Shown here: piece after piece, positions 50,926-61,877 of the stretch
How positions within the stretch are numbered: position 1 is the first letter of the stretch
How the letters are laid out: each line of letters starts with the position of its first letter
Origin: Streptomyces spinoverrucosus
Lineage (GTDB): Bacteria > Actinomycetota > Actinomycetes > Streptomycetales > Streptomycetaceae
Length of the DNA: 64,000 nucleotides
NCBI RefSeq assembly: GCF_006539505.1
Contig: NZ_BJND01000007.1
Coordinates: 248,001 to 312,000, forward strand
Direction of reading: 5' to 3'
Notes under the pieces: generated by a model
The model's database searches: none
The model's input: only the letters and a program-made list of their open reading frames with translations
What the model was told of the DNA's origin: nothing
Translations under genes and position numbers: made by a program

Positions 50926-52041
50926 TCAGCCGCCCAGTTCCTGGTGCCGGGCCGCCAGGTGTGTCCTGCCCTCCTCCGTCAGGGACCCGAACAGGCGTAG
51001 GCGGGAGATGCCGCCGTCCGGGAAGATGTCCACGCGCGCGTGCGTGCCGACGGCGGGGGCCGGGAGTACGAAACGGTGGTTGGTGTCGGGCTGGAGGCGG
51101 GTTCGGGGCAGGGCCTCGGTCCAGTCGCCGTCCTCGCCGTCCCGCACGGACACCGACGCCCAGCCCGCGCTGTTGCCCTTGAGGTACGCGGTGTCGATCT
51201 CGATCGCGCGGATCTGGGACTGGGACACCAGGCGGTAGCGGATCCAGTCGTGACCCTGGTCGCGGCGGCGGCGCGTCTCCCAGCCGTCGTCCATCTTGCG
51301 GGAGCGGCCCGGCTGGATGGTGTTGGTCGCCGGTGAGTAGAAGAGGTTCGAGGCGTCCTCGACCTGACCGCCGTTCTCCAGGGCGACCACGTCGAAGGTG
51401 CCCAGCACCGAAAGCCACTCGGGGTCCGGTACCACCTCGCCGTACACGCGCAGGCGCGCGATGCCGCCGTCGGGGTGCTGGTTGACCCGCAGGTGCGTGA
51501 AGCGCTGCTCGGCCGCGACGGCGAAACCGTTCGCCGCGTGGCCGCCGATCGGTGTGCGCGGGACGAGCGTCGTCCACTTAACGTCGTCGGCCAGCAGTTC
51601 CTCGGGGGACGGGGAGCCGGGGACCGACGCGCCCTCGATGGACACGGACTGCGGGTAGTTGCCGCGGAAGTGGGCGGTGTCGACCACGATCCCGCGGATC
51701 ACACCGGGCGCGCCGAGGCGGATCAGCGCCCAGTCGTGGTCCTCGGCGGTCGGCCATGGGTGCTCGGCGGACGCGCCCCGGCGGCGCCGAGTCTCCCAGC
51801 CGTCCATGATCTTGCCCTTGTGCCCGAAGTGCTCGGGGTCGAACTCGGCGCGCTCGGGCACCAGCAGGTTCTCGCGCTGGGCGAAGAACTCGTCGTTGGC
51901 GGCGATGACACCCGCGCCGAGCCGGCGGTCGGCGAGGTTGGCGTACTGGGTGAAGGGGAAGTCGGCGGTGCGGTAGTCCGCGTACGGGTCGCCGCCTCCG
52001 TAGGGGCTCGCGTCGCCGGTGAAACTCGGTATCGCCGTCAC
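50926..52041 (-). CDS. alc: Allantoicase
   Basis: This 371-residue protein has two repeated jelly-roll-like allantoicase domains, each with a KMDDGWETRRRR or KIMDGWETRRRR motif and HDW segments. It hydrolyses allantoate to ureidoglycolate and urea. It follows allB in the same operon, 32 bases apart. GTG 52041 has a distant ribosome site. Confidence 0.95.
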   Translation of the reverse strand: MTAIPSFTGDASPYGGGDPYADYRTADFPFTQYANLADRRLGAGVIAANDEFFAQRENLLVPERAEFDPEHFGHKGKIMDGWETRRRRGASAEHPWPTAEDHDWALIRLGAPGVIRGIVVDTAHFRGNYPQSVSIEGASVPGSPSPEELLADDVKWTTLVPRTPIGGHAANGFAVAAEQRFTHLRVNQHPDGGIARLRVYGEVVPDPEWLSVLGTFDVVALENGGQVEDASNLFYSPATNTIQPGRSRKMDDGWETRRRRDQGHDWIRYRLVSQSQIRAIEIDTAYLKGNSAGWASVSVRDGEDGDWTEALPRTRLQPDTNHRFVLPAPAVGTHARVDIFPDGGISRLRLFGSLTEEGRTHLAARHQELGG

Positions 52042-52073
52042 GGTGATCAGTTCTGCCTTTCAGACGTCGGGAT

Positions 52074-53408
52074 TCAGGGGGTACGGGTGAGCAGTCGCCC
52101 CTTCGGATCGGTGAACTCGCCGTCCGCCACGATGCGCTGCCCACGCAGCCAGGTGGACTTCACAACGCCGCTGAGGGTGCGCCCGGCGTACGCCGTGACG
52201 CGGTTGCGGTGCTGGAGGGCGGCCGGGTCCACGGTGAAGGTCTCGTCGGGCGCGAGGACGGCGAAGTCGGCGTCCCGGCCTGCCTCGATGGCGCCCTTCT
52301 GGCCGAGCCCCACGAGCTCGGCCGTCCGCGTGGACATCCAGCGGACGACGTCCTCCAGGGTGTGGCCGCGCTTGCGGGCCTCGGTCCAGACCGCCGGCAG
52401 GCTCAGTTGGAGGCCGGAGATGCCGCCCCAGGCGGTGGCGAAGTCGTTCGTCTTGAGGTCGGCGGTCGACGGGGAGTGGTCGGTGACCACGCAGTCGATG
52501 GTGCCGTCGGCCAGCGCCTGCCACAGCAGGTCCTGGTTGGCGGCCTCGCGAATCGGCGGGCAGCACTTGAACTCGCTGGCGCCGTCCGGGACTTCCTCGG
52601 CGGTCAGGGTGAGGTAGTGCGGGCACGTCTCGACGGTGACGCGCACGCCCTCCGCGCGGGCGGCGGCGATCAGCGGCAGCGCGTCGCTGGAGGACAGGTG
52701 CAGTACGTGCACGCGCGCGTGGAGGCGTTTCGCCTGGGCGATCAGGTGGGCGATCGCGGTGTCCTCGGCGTCGCGCGGACGGCTGGCGAGGAAATGGGCG
52801 TACTTGGGGCCGCCCTGCTGCGGGGCGGCGGACAGGTGGTGCGGGTCCTCGGCGTGCACGATCAGCAGGCCGCCGAAGGAGGAGATCTCGGCCATGGACC
52901 GGGCGAGCTGCTCCTGGTCGAGGTGCGGGAACTCGTCCACGCCGGACGGCGACAGGAACGCCTTGAAGCCGAAGACCCCGGAGTCGTGCAGCGGGCGCAG
53001 GTCCTTGACGTTGTCGGGCAGCGCGCCGCCCCAGAAGCCGACGTCGATGTGCGCCTTGTCCCGGGCCACCTGCTGCTTGGTGCGGAGGTGGTCGACCGTC
53101 GTGGTCGGCGGCAGGGAGTTGAGCGGCATGTCGACGAGGGTGGTGATGCCGCCGGCCGCCGCGGCGCGCGTGGCGGTCCAGAAGCCCTCCCACTCGGTGC
53201 GGCCGGGGTCGTTGACATGCACGTGGGTGTCGACGAGGCCGGGCAGCAGCACGTGGTCGCCGACGTCCTCCACCCGGGCGGCCTCGACCGGGGCGTCGTA
53301 CGGCAGTACGGCGGCGATCTTTCCGTCGGCGACCGCGACGGACGCGGGGTGCGTCCCCTCGGGCGTGATGACGCGCGTCGAGCGCAGCACCAGTTCAGCG
53401 TCGGACAC
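52074..53408 (-). CDS. allB: Allantoinase
   Basis: This 444-residue cyclic amidohydrolase has [17 protein letters not shown] (metal His pair), the [10 protein letters not shown] carbamylated lysine, HAEDPH and VTDHSPST (metal Asp), diagnostic of AllB. It opens the hydantoin ring of allantoin to allantoate. GTG 53408 follows AGGAG. Two inverted repeats upstream are candidate AllR sites. Confidence 0.96.
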   Translation of the reverse strand: MSDAELVLRSTRVITPEGTHPASVAVADGKIAAVLPYDAPVEAARVEDVGDHVLLPGLVDTHVHVNDPGRTEWEGFWTATRAAAAGGITTLVDMPLNSLPPTTTVDHLRTKQQVARDKAHIDVGFWGGALPDNVKDLRPLHDSGVFGFKAFLSPSGVDEFPHLDQEQLARSMAEISSFGGLLIVHAEDPHHLSAAPQQGGPKYAHFLASRPRDAEDTAIAHLIAQAKRLHARVHVLHLSSSDALPLIAAARAEGVRVTVETCPHYLTLTAEEVPDGASEFKCCPPIREAANQDLLWQALADGTIDCVVTDHSPSTADLKTNDFATAWGGISGLQLSLPAVWTEARKRGHTLEDVVRWMSTRTAELVGLGQKGAIEAGRDADFAVLAPDETFTVDPAALQHRNRVTAYAGRTLSGVVKSTWLRGQRIVADGEFTDPKGRLLTRTP

Positions 53409-53467
53409 CCGGACCCCTCTCCTAGCCGCCGTCCCGGCTCCCGAGACATCCGGGAAACGGGATTTAC

Positions 53468-53499
53468 TTCCGCGTAACGGAATTCAACGTTCTGTTGAA
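53468..53499. promoter_or_regulatory. Candidate AllR operators between allB and allR
   Basis: TTCCGCGTAACGGAA (53468-53482) and TTCAACGTTCTGTTGAA (53483-53499) abut, 60-91 bases upstream of allB. The second has the layout WTCAAC-N5-RTTGAA, repeated before aceB at 63433-63449. The remainder of the 282-base divergent region, to 53690, has no gene. Confidence 0.6.
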
Positions 53500-53690
53500 G
53501 GAGTCTTCACTCCCGCCCGCGCACCGTCAAGGGGCACACTTCTCCACAGTGCACCCACGGCGCCCACTCTGGACGTTTCCACAAAGCGGAATTACAATTC
53601 CAGCAAGCAGAACGTAGCTACGCACAAGCGGGGAGTCAACCGGCTGCCGGGTACGCTTCTGCCTCCTGTCAGCCTCGAAAGGAACGCGCC

Positions 53691-54488
53691 GTGCCGACGT
53701 CCAGCGCCAGCACCACCGATGCCGCCAAGTCCGCCAACGGCGGCGGCGTCCAGTCCCTTGAGCGCGCCTTCGACCTGCTGGAGCGGATGGCGGACGCGGG
53801 CGGTGAGGTCGGCCTGAGCGAGCTCTCGGCGAGCAGCGGGCTGCCGCTGCCGACCATCCACCGGCTGATGCGCACCCTGGTCGCGTGCGGGTACGTCCGC
53901 CAGCAGCCCAACCGGCGCTACGCGCTCGGCCCCCGTCTGATCCGGCTCGGCGAGTCCGCCTCCCGCCTGCTCGGCACCTGGGCCCGCCCCTACCTCGCCC
54001 GACTGGTCGAGGAGACGGGCGAGACAGCCAACATGGCGCTGCTCGACGGGGACGAAATCGTTTACGTCGCCCAGGTGCCGTCCAAGCACTCCATGCGCAT
54101 GTTCACCGAGGTGGGCCGGCGTGTCCTGCCGCACTCCACGGGCGTGGGCAAGGCGCTGCTCGCCGGCTTCCCGGACGAGGAGGTGCGCTCGCTGCTGGCC
54201 CGCACCGGCATGCCCGCCGCGACGGAGAAGACGATCACCACGCCGGAGGGCTTCCTCGCGGCGCTCGACGACGTCCGCCGGCTCGGCTACGCCCTCGACG
54301 ACAACGAGCAGGAGATCGGCGTCCGCTGCCTGGCGGTTTCGGTGCCCGACTCCCCCACCGCCGCCGCGATCTCCATCTCGGGCCCGGCGGGCCGGGTGAC
54401 GGAGGCGGCGACGGACCGCATCGTGCCGGTGCTCCAGCAGGTGGCTACGGAGCTGTCCGAGGCACTGGTCAGCCAGAACCCCGCCTGA
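53691..54488 (+). CDS. allR: IclR-family regulator of allantoin catabolism
   Basis: This 265-residue protein has an N-terminal winged helix (about 20-80, LSELSASSGLPLPTIHRLM) and a C-terminal IclR effector domain (about 95-255, with the TGVGKALLAGF block). IclR regulators in this position control allantoinase, allantoicase and malate synthase in Streptomyces. GTG 53691 follows AAAGGA. It is divergent from allB. Confidence 0.92.
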   Translation: MPTSSASTTDAAKSANGGGVQSLERAFDLLERMADAGGEVGLSELSASSGLPLPTIHRLMRTLVACGYVRQQPNRRYALGPRLIRLGESASRLLGTWARPYLARLVEETGETANMALLDGDEIVYVAQVPSKHSMRMFTEVGRRVLPHSTGVGKALLAGFPDEEVRSLLARTGMPAATEKTITTPEGFLAALDDVRRLGYALDDNEQEIGVRCLAVSVPDSPTAAAISISGPAGRVTEAATDRIVPVLQQVATELSEALVSQNPA

Positions 54489-54619
54489 CGCCGCCGAAGG
54501 GACGGCACGGCCGGTGGCCGTACTCTCAGCGCCGCGGCCGCGCGCCCGCGCCACGATCCCACCCGAGTCGCCATGATTGAGCATTCAACTAGCTTGATGG
54601 TGCCCGAGGAGGTCGCACC

Positions 54620-55488
54620 GTGGCAGAGCTCGGACTCAGCGACACAGTGGGGATCCTGCGCATGCCCGGCGTGCGGCCCAGGTACACGAGCGCGGGGCTC
54701 GGATGGGAGCACCTCTACCTCTCCGCTCAGAAGGAGCAGTCCTACCGGGCGACGTTCGACCCCGCATCCACCCATCTGCTCATCCTGCACCTCAGCGGAC
54801 CGGTCACCGTGCGCCGGGTGAGGGCACCACGGCGCGGTCGAGGACCGTCCCGGCCGGTGGCCTGTTCCTGCAGCCGGTAGGCCGGGAACTCAGCGTCGAG
54901 CTGGGCGGCCCCCTGGACACCGTGCACGCCTACCTCACGGATCAGGCGCTGCGCGAGGCCAACGAGGGACGGCCCGTCGAGCTGTCCGAAGAACTGGGTG
55001 CCACCGATCCGCTCGCCGAACAGCTCATGATCGCGTTGGACGTCGCGGTGCGCCGCTGGGAGCCGTCGGCGCGCACGTACGTGGACCACCTGACCGGCAT
55101 GCTCGCCGCGCAGCTCGCCCGGCGGCACGCGGCCCGCCCCGCCGGGCCGGCGCCTGTCCGCTCCGGGCTCTCCGCCCGGCAGCTGGCCGCCGTGCGGGAA
55201 CTCATCGGGGAGCGGCTGGCCGAGCCGCTGCCGATCGCGGACCTGGCCGCTGCCGCCTCGCTCAGTGTCAGTCAGTTCACGCGCCAGTTCCGCGCGAGCA
55301 CGGGCCAGTCCCCGCACCAGTACCTGCTCGGCCTGCGCCTGGAACACGCGTGCCGGCTGCTGCGCACCGGGTCCGCGCCGATCGGGCAGGTGGCCGTCGA
55401 GTGCGGGTTCTCGCATCAGGAGCACCTGACCAGGGTGATGCGCGCCCGCCTGGGCACCACCCCGGCCGTCGTGCGCCGCGACGGCTGA
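54620..55488 (+). pseudogene. AraC-family regulator, apparent frameshift
   Basis: The N-terminal arm reads MAELGLSDTVGILRMPGVRP from a GTG after GAGGAGG, and the frame changes near 54816-54818. The AraC HTH pair at the C-terminus (about 170-285, LSVSQFTRQFRASTGQSPHQY and CGFSHQEHLTRVM) is in the other frame. Adding one G to the GGG run joins RRGEGTTARS and yields about 290 residues. It is placed upstream of the hydroxyquinol operon on the opposite strand and could be its regulator. A true mutation or an assembly error are both possible. Confidence 0.75.
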
Positions 55489-55506
55489 GAGGGCGACGTC
55501 GCCCCT

Positions 55507-55571
55507 CCCCGGCCGACGTTCCCGCACCACCGCCCTCCCCCGGCCGACGTTCCCGCACCACCGCCCTCCCC
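55507..55571. repeat. Direct repeat of about 32 bases
   Basis: Two near-identical adjacent copies of a unit beginning GGCCGACGTTCCCGC, with a third partial copy running into the pcaF stop region. No gene. It may add to a terminator region between the convergent AraC gene and pcaF. Confidence 0.75.
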
Positions 55572-55574
55572 CGG

Positions 55575-56765
55575 TCAGCGTTCCAGCACCAGCGCCAGCG
55601 CCTGTCCCACTCCGATGCAGAGTGCCGCCAGGCCCGTGCCCGTGCCGGCCGCGGCCAGCTGGTGGGCGACCGCGCCCGCGACGCGCGCACCGGAGGCGCC
55701 CAGCGGATGTCCGATGGCGATGGCGCCACCGCGCGGATTGACGATGGACCGGTCGAGCTCCGGGAGCGCCGCCAGACAGGCCAGCACCTGGGCGGCGTAG
55801 GCCTCGTTGAGCTCGATTGTGCGCAGGTCGGCCGCATCGACCCCGGCCTTGGTCAGGACCTTGCGGATGGCGTCCACCGGACCCAGCCCGAAGTACTGCG
55901 GCTCGATGCTCGTGACCGCCGGCGCCCGCACCCGGGCCAGCGGTTCGCGGCCGATCGCCGCGAGCCCCTCCTCGTCGGCGAGCAGCAGCGCGGACGCTCC
56001 GTCGTTCAGCGGTGAGGCGTTGCCGGCCGTGATGGTGCCGTCGGGCAGGAACGCCGGTTTCAGCTTCGCCAGGGCCTCGAGGGAGGTGGTGTCGCGGATG
56101 TTCTCGTCGCGCGGAAGGTCCACGCCGTCGACGGCGACGACCTCGCCGTTGTAGAGGCCGTCACGCCAGGCGGCCGCGGCGTTGCGGTGGCTGGCCAGGG
56201 CGAAGGCGTCCTGCTCCGCGCGCGTCACGCCGTACTTGGCGCCCACCAGCTCCGCACTCTCACCGAGGGGGATCGTCCACTCCCCCGGCATCTTCGGATT
56301 GACCATCCGCCACCCCAGGGTGGTGGAGTGGAGCTGCTGATCCTTCGCCGGGAAGGCCCGGTCCGGTTTCGGCAGCACCCACGGGGCGCGGCTCATGGAC
56401 TCCACGCCGCCGGCGATGGCGACGGAGGCGTCGCCGAGGGCGATGGCGCGGGCCGCCTGGACGACGGCCTCCATGCCGGAACCGCAGAGCCGGTTGACCG
56501 TGGCGCCGGGCACGCCCACGGGTAGCCCGGCCAGCAGGACGGCCATACGCGCCACGTTCCGGTTGTCCTCCCCGGCTCCGTTGGCGTTGCCGAGCAGCAC
56601 GTCGTCGATGCGGGCCGGGTCGAGGCCGGGGCTGCGCTCCACGAGGGCGCGCAGCACGCCGGCGGCCAGGTCGTCCGGGCGTACGCCGGACAGCGCGCCG
56701 CCGTAACGGCCGAAGGGGGTGCGCACGGCGTCGACGACGTACACGTCCCGCGGTTGTTCGATCAT
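55575..56765 (-). CDS. pcaF: Beta-ketoadipyl-CoA thiolase
   Basis: This 396-residue thiolase has the active Cys in [10 protein letters not shown] (near 90), the [15 protein letters not shown] block typical of PcaF/PaaJ, His in [26 protein letters not shown] and the final Cys in LCIGVGQ. It cleaves beta-ketoadipyl-CoA to succinyl-CoA and acetyl-CoA. It is the last gene of the operon, overlapping pcaJ (ATGA). Confidence 0.94.
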   Translation of the reverse strand: MIEQPRDVYVVDAVRTPFGRYGGALSGVRPDDLAAGVLRALVERSPGLDPARIDDVLLGNANGAGEDNRNVARMAVLLAGLPVGVPGATVNRLCGSGMEAVVQAARAIALGDASVAIAGGVESMSRAPWVLPKPDRAFPAKDQQLHSTTLGWRMVNPKMPGEWTIPLGESAELVGAKYGVTRAEQDAFALASHRNAAAAWRDGLYNGEVVAVDGVDLPRDENIRDTTSLEALAKLKPAFLPDGTITAGNASPLNDGASALLLADEEGLAAIGREPLARVRAPAVTSIEPQYFGLGPVDAIRKVLTKAGVDAADLRTIELNEAYAAQVLACLAALPELDRSIVNPRGGAIAIGHPLGASGARVAGAVAHQLAAAGTGTGLAALCIGVGQALALVLER

Positions 56766-57403
56766 TGGGGGCTCCTCACGATGAGAGACACGGGCGTGGC
56801 CGCGACGACCTGTTCTGCCGTCACGCCCGGCGCTGTCTCGACGAGTGCGAGTCCCCGCGGGGTGACGTCGAGCACGCACAGGTCGGTGATGACGCGATCG
56901 ACGCAGGCCCGTCCGGTCAGCGGAAGCGTGCACTCCTGGACGATCTTGGAGCTGCCGTCCTTGGCGGTGTGCTCCATCAGCACGACGACCCGTCCCACGC
57001 CGTGCACGAGGTCCATGGCGCCGCCCATGCCCTTGATCATCTTTCCTGGGACGGCCCAGTTGGCCAGGTCGCCGCGTGCCGAGACCTGCAGCGCACCGAG
57101 GACGGCGGTGTCGATGTGGCCGCCGCGGATCATGCCGAAGGACAGCGCGGAGTCGAAGAACGACGCCCCCGCCCGTACCGTCACCGTCTCCTTGCCCGCG
57201 TTGATGAGGTCGGCGTCGACCTCGTCCGGTGCCGGGTACGGTCCGACACCGAGCAGGCCGTTCTCGGAGTGCAGGACGACGTCCACGCCCGCCGGCAGGA
57301 AGTCCGCCACCAGCGTGGGCAGCCCGATGCCGAGGTTGACGTAGTCACCGTCACGCAGTTCGCGTGCGGCTCGTGCCGCCATCTCCTGTCTGCTCCAGCT
57401 CAT
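56762..57403 (-). CDS. pcaJ: 3-oxoadipate CoA-transferase beta subunit
   Basis: This 213-residue family I CoA-transferase beta subunit has the [10 protein letters not shown] block carrying the catalytic Glu and [15 protein letters not shown]. Overlaps pcaI and pcaF by 4 bases on each side, consistent with equimolar subunits. Confidence 0.95.
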   Translation of the reverse strand: MSWSRQEMAARAARELRDGDYVNLGIGLPTLVADFLPAGVDVVLHSENGLLGVGPYPAPDEVDADLINAGKETVTVRAGASFFDSALSFGMIRGGHIDTAVLGALQVSARGDLANWAVPGKMIKGMGGAMDLVHGVGRVVVLMEHTAKDGSSKIVQECTLPLTGRACVDRVITDLCVLDVTPRGLALVETAPGVTAEQVVAATPVSLIVRSPQ

Positions 57404-58158
57404 CGCTCGCGTACCGTCCTCTTCTCGATGCCCTTGTCGGCCGCCTGCTGCTGGGTCAGTGCCACGACCCGCTGGACGAACACGCCCGGCAGGTGCACCT
57501 CGTCGGGGTCGAGTTCACCCGGCTCGACCAGCTCCTCCACCTCGGCCACGGTGATGCGGCCGGCCATGGCGGCGAGTGGGTTGAAGTTGCGCGCCGCCCG
57601 GTGGAAGACGAGGTTGCCGTGCCGCTCGCCGCGGGCGGCCCGGACGAGGGCGTAGTCCGTGGTGACGGCGTGCTCCAGGACGTGCTCCACACCGTTGAAC
57701 ACGCGTGTCTCCTTGGGCGGCGAGGCCACGGCGACCGAGCCGTCGGCGGCGTAGCGCCGCGGCAGGCCGCCCTCCGCCACCGGGGTGCCGACACCGGCCG
57801 GTGTGAAGAACGCGGGAATGCCACTGCCGCCTGCCCGCAGCCGCTCGGCGAGCGTGCCCTGGGGAATCAGCTCGACCTCCAGCTCACCTGCGAGGTACTG
57901 GCGGGCGAACTCCTTGTTGTCACCGATGTAGGAGCCGGTGACCCGGCTGATACGGCCCGCCGCCAGCAACACGCCGAGACCGCGCCCGTCGACGCCGCAG
58001 TTGTTCGACACGACGGTGAGATCTGTCGCGCCGGACTCGTACAGCGCGCCGATGAGGACCTCCGGCACACCGCTCAGTCCGAATCCGCCGACGGCGAAGG
58101 ACCGTCCGTCCGTGACGTCCGCCAGGGCCTGCGCGGCCGTGGCCACCTGCTTGTCCAT
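57400..58158 (-). CDS. pcaI: 3-oxoadipate CoA-transferase alpha subunit
   Basis: This 252-residue alpha subunit has [18 protein letters not shown] (near the N-terminus) and the [31 protein letters not shown] region. With PcaJ it transfers CoA from succinyl-CoA to beta-ketoadipate. ATG 58158 lies 2 bases after the stop of the flavin hydroxylase gene. Confidence 0.95.
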   Translation of the reverse strand: MDKQVATAAQALADVTDGRSFAVGGFGLSGVPEVLIGALYESGATDLTVVSNNCGVDGRGLGVLLAAGRISRVTGSYIGDNKEFARQYLAGELEVELIPQGTLAERLRAGGSGIPAFFTPAGVGTPVAEGGLPRRYAADGSVAVASPPKETRVFNGVEHVLEHAVTTDYALVRAARGERHGNLVFHRAARNFNPLAAMAGRITVAEVEELVEPGELDPDEVHLPGVFVQRVVALTQQQAADKGIEKRTVRER

Positions 58159-58160
58159 GG

Positions 58161-59924
58161 TCACCGCCCCAGGACCCGGCGCAGGGCGCCGAGCAGCTCG
58201 TCGCGCGCTTCCGGCGCGGTTTCGGGTGCGGTGTCGCGGCGCCAGGCCACGTAGCCGTCCGGGCGCACCAGCAGCACCCCGTCCTCGGCTGCCTCGCGCA
58301 CCCTGTTCCACTCGCCGTAGGCGTCACGGCAGTCGTCGTCGCCGACGCGCACCGATCGCAGGGATATGCCGAGCTCGTCGCGGCAGGAGGCCACCGCCGC
58401 GTCCCACACCCCGCCCGAGAGCCCCGTCAGCACGGTGAACTCGCCCTTGCCGACGACGTCGAGGGTGGACACCCGCTCGCCGTTGCTGTCCACGAGCCAC
58501 GCGTGGGGCAGCTTGGCACCCGGCCGGGTCGTCGGACGAGCCACCAGCTCCGGGTCGTTCTCCCACTCCTCGGCGGGACAGTCGTCGGCGAGGACCGCGC
58601 CGGAGACGTAGCGCTGGTTCATCTCGACACCGTGCGCGTTGAACTCGTAGTTCTTGAGCTGGATCGCGTCCTCCAGCAGCCGGCGCCGCTTGGCGCCCTC
58701 GGCGGTACCGGCCCGCAGTGCCGCGATCCCCTCGGCGATGGCCCGCTCGTCGCTGTCGGCACCGACGCCCAGCGTCTCGAAGACCGGTCCGAACTGGTCC
58801 CGGCTGAGGTTCGCGCGTTCGACGATCTGCCGTCCCACGGGGGCGCGTTCGGCCGAGTAGCTGTCCAGCAGTACCGGTCCGGCCTCGCCGCGGATCACCA
58901 TGGCGAGCTTCCAGGCCAGGTTGTACGCGTCCTGGACCGAGGTGTTGGAGCCGAGCCCGTTGGACGGCGGGTGGCGGTGCACCGCGTCGCCCATGCAGAA
59001 CACCCGCCCGGACGAATAGGCCGAAGCGTAGGTGTGGTTGACGGTCCACAGGGAGGTGGACGTGATCTCCACGGGCAGGTCCGGGTCGCCGATGAGGTCG
59101 CGTACGATCCGGCGGGCCTCCTCCTCGTCGACCGAGGGCGGCGGCTGCTCGATGTCGTAACCCCACACCAGCAGCCACTCGTTCCACGGCCGGACCATGC
59201 GGACCAGGCCCATGCCGATGCCGCCGGTCGCCGCGCCCGGCCGCAGCACCCAGTACAGGACGCTGGGACGGTGGGCGCAGTACTGGGCGAGGTCGGCCTT
59301 GAAGACGATGTTCATGCTGCCGGCCTTGCCCATGCGCCCGTCCATGGGGAGGCCGATCTGCTCGGCGACGGTGCTGCGTCCGCCGTCGGCGCCGATCAGA
59401 TAGCGGGCCCGTACGGTGAACTCGTCACCGCGGACCCGGTCGCGCAGCAGGGCCGTGACGCCGTCCTCGTCCTGCGTGAGGCTCAGGAACTCGGTGTCGA
59501 AGCGGATCTTGGCGCCGCGGGCCGCCGCGTTGGTGGTGAGAATCGGCTCGAGGTAGGTCTGCGGCAGGTCGATCATCTGGCACGGGCTGGCCGACGTGTA
59601 CTCGGTCAGGGAGCCGGGCCCCGTGCCCCAGCTGCGGATCCGGCCGATCTCCTCGCCCTTGAGCGCGGTGCACAGCACCGTGTCCCCCATGATGTGGGAC
59701 GGGCTGCCGTGCGCCAGCGCCTCGGCTTCGACGCCCAGGTCGCGCAGCACCTCCATCGTGCGCTGATTGGTGATGTGCGCTCGCGGGGTGTTGGCGAGCC
59801 AGCCGTACTTGGTGACGAGGAGGGTGCGGATGCCGTAGGTGGCCAGCAACAGGGCGGCCGAGCCACCGGCGGGGCCGCTGCCGACAACGAGGACATCGGT
59901 GTCGTAGCTGTCCGTGCGGGTCAT
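58161..59924 (-). CDS. FAD-dependent phenol/resorcinol-type monooxygenase
   Basis: This 587-residue class A flavoprotein has GSGPAGGSAALLLA (FAD), YLIGADGGRSTVAEQIG and FCMGDAVHRHPPSNGLGSNTSVQDAYNLAWKLA, with a C-terminal thioredoxin-like domain. It resembles 2,4-dichlorophenol 6-monooxygenase and resorcinol hydroxylases. Coupled to hydroxyquinol dioxygenase, it likely hydroxylates a resorcinol-like phenol to hydroxyquinol. ATG 59924 follows GAGGAG. Confidence 0.9.
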   Translation of the reverse strand: MTRTDSYDTDVLVVGSGPAGGSAALLLATYGIRTLLVTKYGWLANTPRAHITNQRTMEVLRDLGVEAEALAHGSPSHIMGDTVLCTALKGEEIGRIRSWGTGPGSLTEYTSASPCQMIDLPQTYLEPILTTNAAARGAKIRFDTEFLSLTQDEDGVTALLRDRVRGDEFTVRARYLIGADGGRSTVAEQIGLPMDGRMGKAGSMNIVFKADLAQYCAHRPSVLYWVLRPGAATGGIGMGLVRMVRPWNEWLLVWGYDIEQPPPSVDEEEARRIVRDLIGDPDLPVEITSTSLWTVNHTYASAYSSGRVFCMGDAVHRHPPSNGLGSNTSVQDAYNLAWKLAMVIRGEAGPVLLDSYSAERAPVGRQIVERANLSRDQFGPVFETLGVGADSDERAIAEGIAALRAGTAEGAKRRRLLEDAIQLKNYEFNAHGVEMNQRYVSGAVLADDCPAEEWENDPELVARPTTRPGAKLPHAWLVDSNGERVSTLDVVGKGEFTVLTGLSGGVWDAAVASCRDELGISLRSVRVGDDDCRDAYGEWNRVREAAEDGVLLVRPDGYVAWRRDTAPETAPEARDELLGALRRVLGR

Positions 59925-59941
59925 GAAAGTCTTCTCCTCGT

Positions 59942-61877
59942 TCAGTCGGTCACGGGGGCGATGCGGAAGGAGTGGTCCAGACGGCGCCACTCCCCGTCGA
60001 CGCTCCGGCCGTCCGGGGTGGGACCGGCCTGCGCGACGAAGTCGACGATGAGCTGGTCCTTCACGCCGAATACCGTGTCGCTGTCGAGGTACGAACCGCC
60101 GGCCACGAACAGCTGCGTGACGAGCCGGCGATGGCCGGGAGCGTCGATCATGAAGTGCAGGTGCGGCGCCCGGTAGGGATGACGGCCGACCGCGGAGAGC
60201 ATCTGTCCCACGGGGCCGTCCTCAGGGATCGGGTACTCCGAGGGCAGGATCGACCAGAACGTGAGCCGCCCCCTCGGCGTCGCTGCGCAGCCGGGCCCGC
60301 AGGACGGGCCCGTCCAGCTCCGGCAGCTGAACGTCGTAGAAGCCGTCCTTGTTGGACTGCCATACGTCGACGACCGCGTCCTCGACCGGCACCCCGGCCG
60401 TGTCGGTGACGCGTACGTCGACCCACAGCGGTGTACCGGGCAGGCCGCCGGAGATGTCGCTGCCGTGCGCGGCCTCGGGCGGTCCCTCCACGTAGAAGGG
60501 GCCGAGGACGGCGGACGGGGTGGTGTCCGGGGTACGGGAGTTGGTCAGCAGATCCACGGCGCTGGAGACGCCCAGCACGTCCGAGAGCAGCACGAACTCC
60601 TGCCGGGTCGGGCCGCACAGCTGTCCCGTCCGGGTGAGGAAGTCGATCGCGTACTGCCATTCCGCCTCGGTGACGTCCTGCTCGGCCACGAAGGAGTGCA
60701 GATGCCGTACGAGACCGGTGAGCAGCGCGCGGACCCGGGCGTCGGGCGCATGCGCGAAGCTCGCCACCACCTTCTCGGTGAGCCGGGCCGGCGAGGAGTC
60801 GGTGGCGGCGGGCTCCGGGCTCCGGGGACGGCGGCCGTGCCAGGCGTCGGCCAGCAGGCCCTCGATGCCTTGGGCGGTCAGTTCCCGGGGGTTCGGGTAC
60901 GGCGTCGCCACGGCCAGCTCGGCCGCGCGGCCCAGCTCCGGCTCGGGCATGCCCAGACCGCGCAGCGAGGTCGGCCCGCCAAGCGCGGCGATCAGGTCGT
61001 ACACGCCGCTCGGAGCGTCGGGCACGTCCAGCGCCCGGGCGATGCGGCGCATGGCGTCGGGGGCGGCGGGCGCGTTGTAGGCCATCGCGTGCGGCAGGAT
61101 CACGGTGTGCGTCTCGGCGTGGGGCAGGCCGAAGCTGCCGCCCAGGGTGTGGCAGAGCTTGTGGTGCAGGCCCATGCCCACCGTGGCCAGGCAGGCACCG
61201 GCGAGCCAGGCGGCCTGCAGCAGGTCGGCCCGCGCCTCCCGGTCGGCGGGGTCGGCGGCCAGCCGGGGCAGCGCCCGCCCGATGAGGGTGATCGCGTCGA
61301 GGGTCCGGCGGTCGGTGACCGGGTCGGCGTCTGCGGAGTACAGCGCCTCCACGGCGTGTGCCATGGCGTTCACGCCGCTGGTGATCGACATCGGCAGGGG
61401 CAGGGAGAGCGTGAAGTCGACGTCGTAGACGACTGTCTCGGGCAGGATCGCGGCCGAGGACCGGGTGACCTTGTGTCCGTCCCGCGTCTCCCCGAGCACG
61501 GGGGTCACCTCGGATCCGGCGTACGTGGTCGGTACGACCACCTGGGGCAGGTCCGTGCGCAGCGCGAGCGCCTTGGACAGGCCCGTGGTCGAGCCGCCGC
61601 CGACGGACACGAGGCAGTCGGCGCCCGCCTCCTTCAGTACGACGAGCGCCGCTTCCGTCACCCCGGTCGGCGTGTGCATGGTGGCGCCGTCGAACTCCGC
61701 CGCCACCAGGGCGCCGAGGGCGTCCCGGACCCGCGCGGACGCCTCCGCGAGCGGCGGGCTGGAGAGCAGCAGCACCCGGGAGCCGCCGAGCCGTCGCACC
61801 TCGTCGGCGAGGTCGCCGACAGTGCCGGAGCCGAAGAGCACCCGTGCCGGATGGGAAGTGTGCACGAACGTCCGCAT
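59942..61877 (-). pseudogene. Maleylacetate reductase-hydroxyquinol 1,2-dioxygenase fusion, apparent frameshift
   Basis: ATG 61877 follows GGAGG. Residues 1 to about 350 are an iron-containing-alcohol-dehydrogenase-type maleylacetate reductase (VSVGGGSTTGLSKALAL, HKLCHTLGG metal His). From about 365 an intradiol dioxygenase begins, with VLGPFYVEGPP and the tyrosine in KDGFYDVQ. The frame breaks at the C run 60269-60273; removing one base restores the family EGRLTFWSILPSEYPIP and the rest of the dioxygenase to 59942, including PYRAPHLHFM with its iron-binding histidines. The fusion itself is known in Streptomyces. Loss of frame removes half of the iron ligands, so either ring cleavage is lost or this is a sequencing error. 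Confidence 0.82.
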
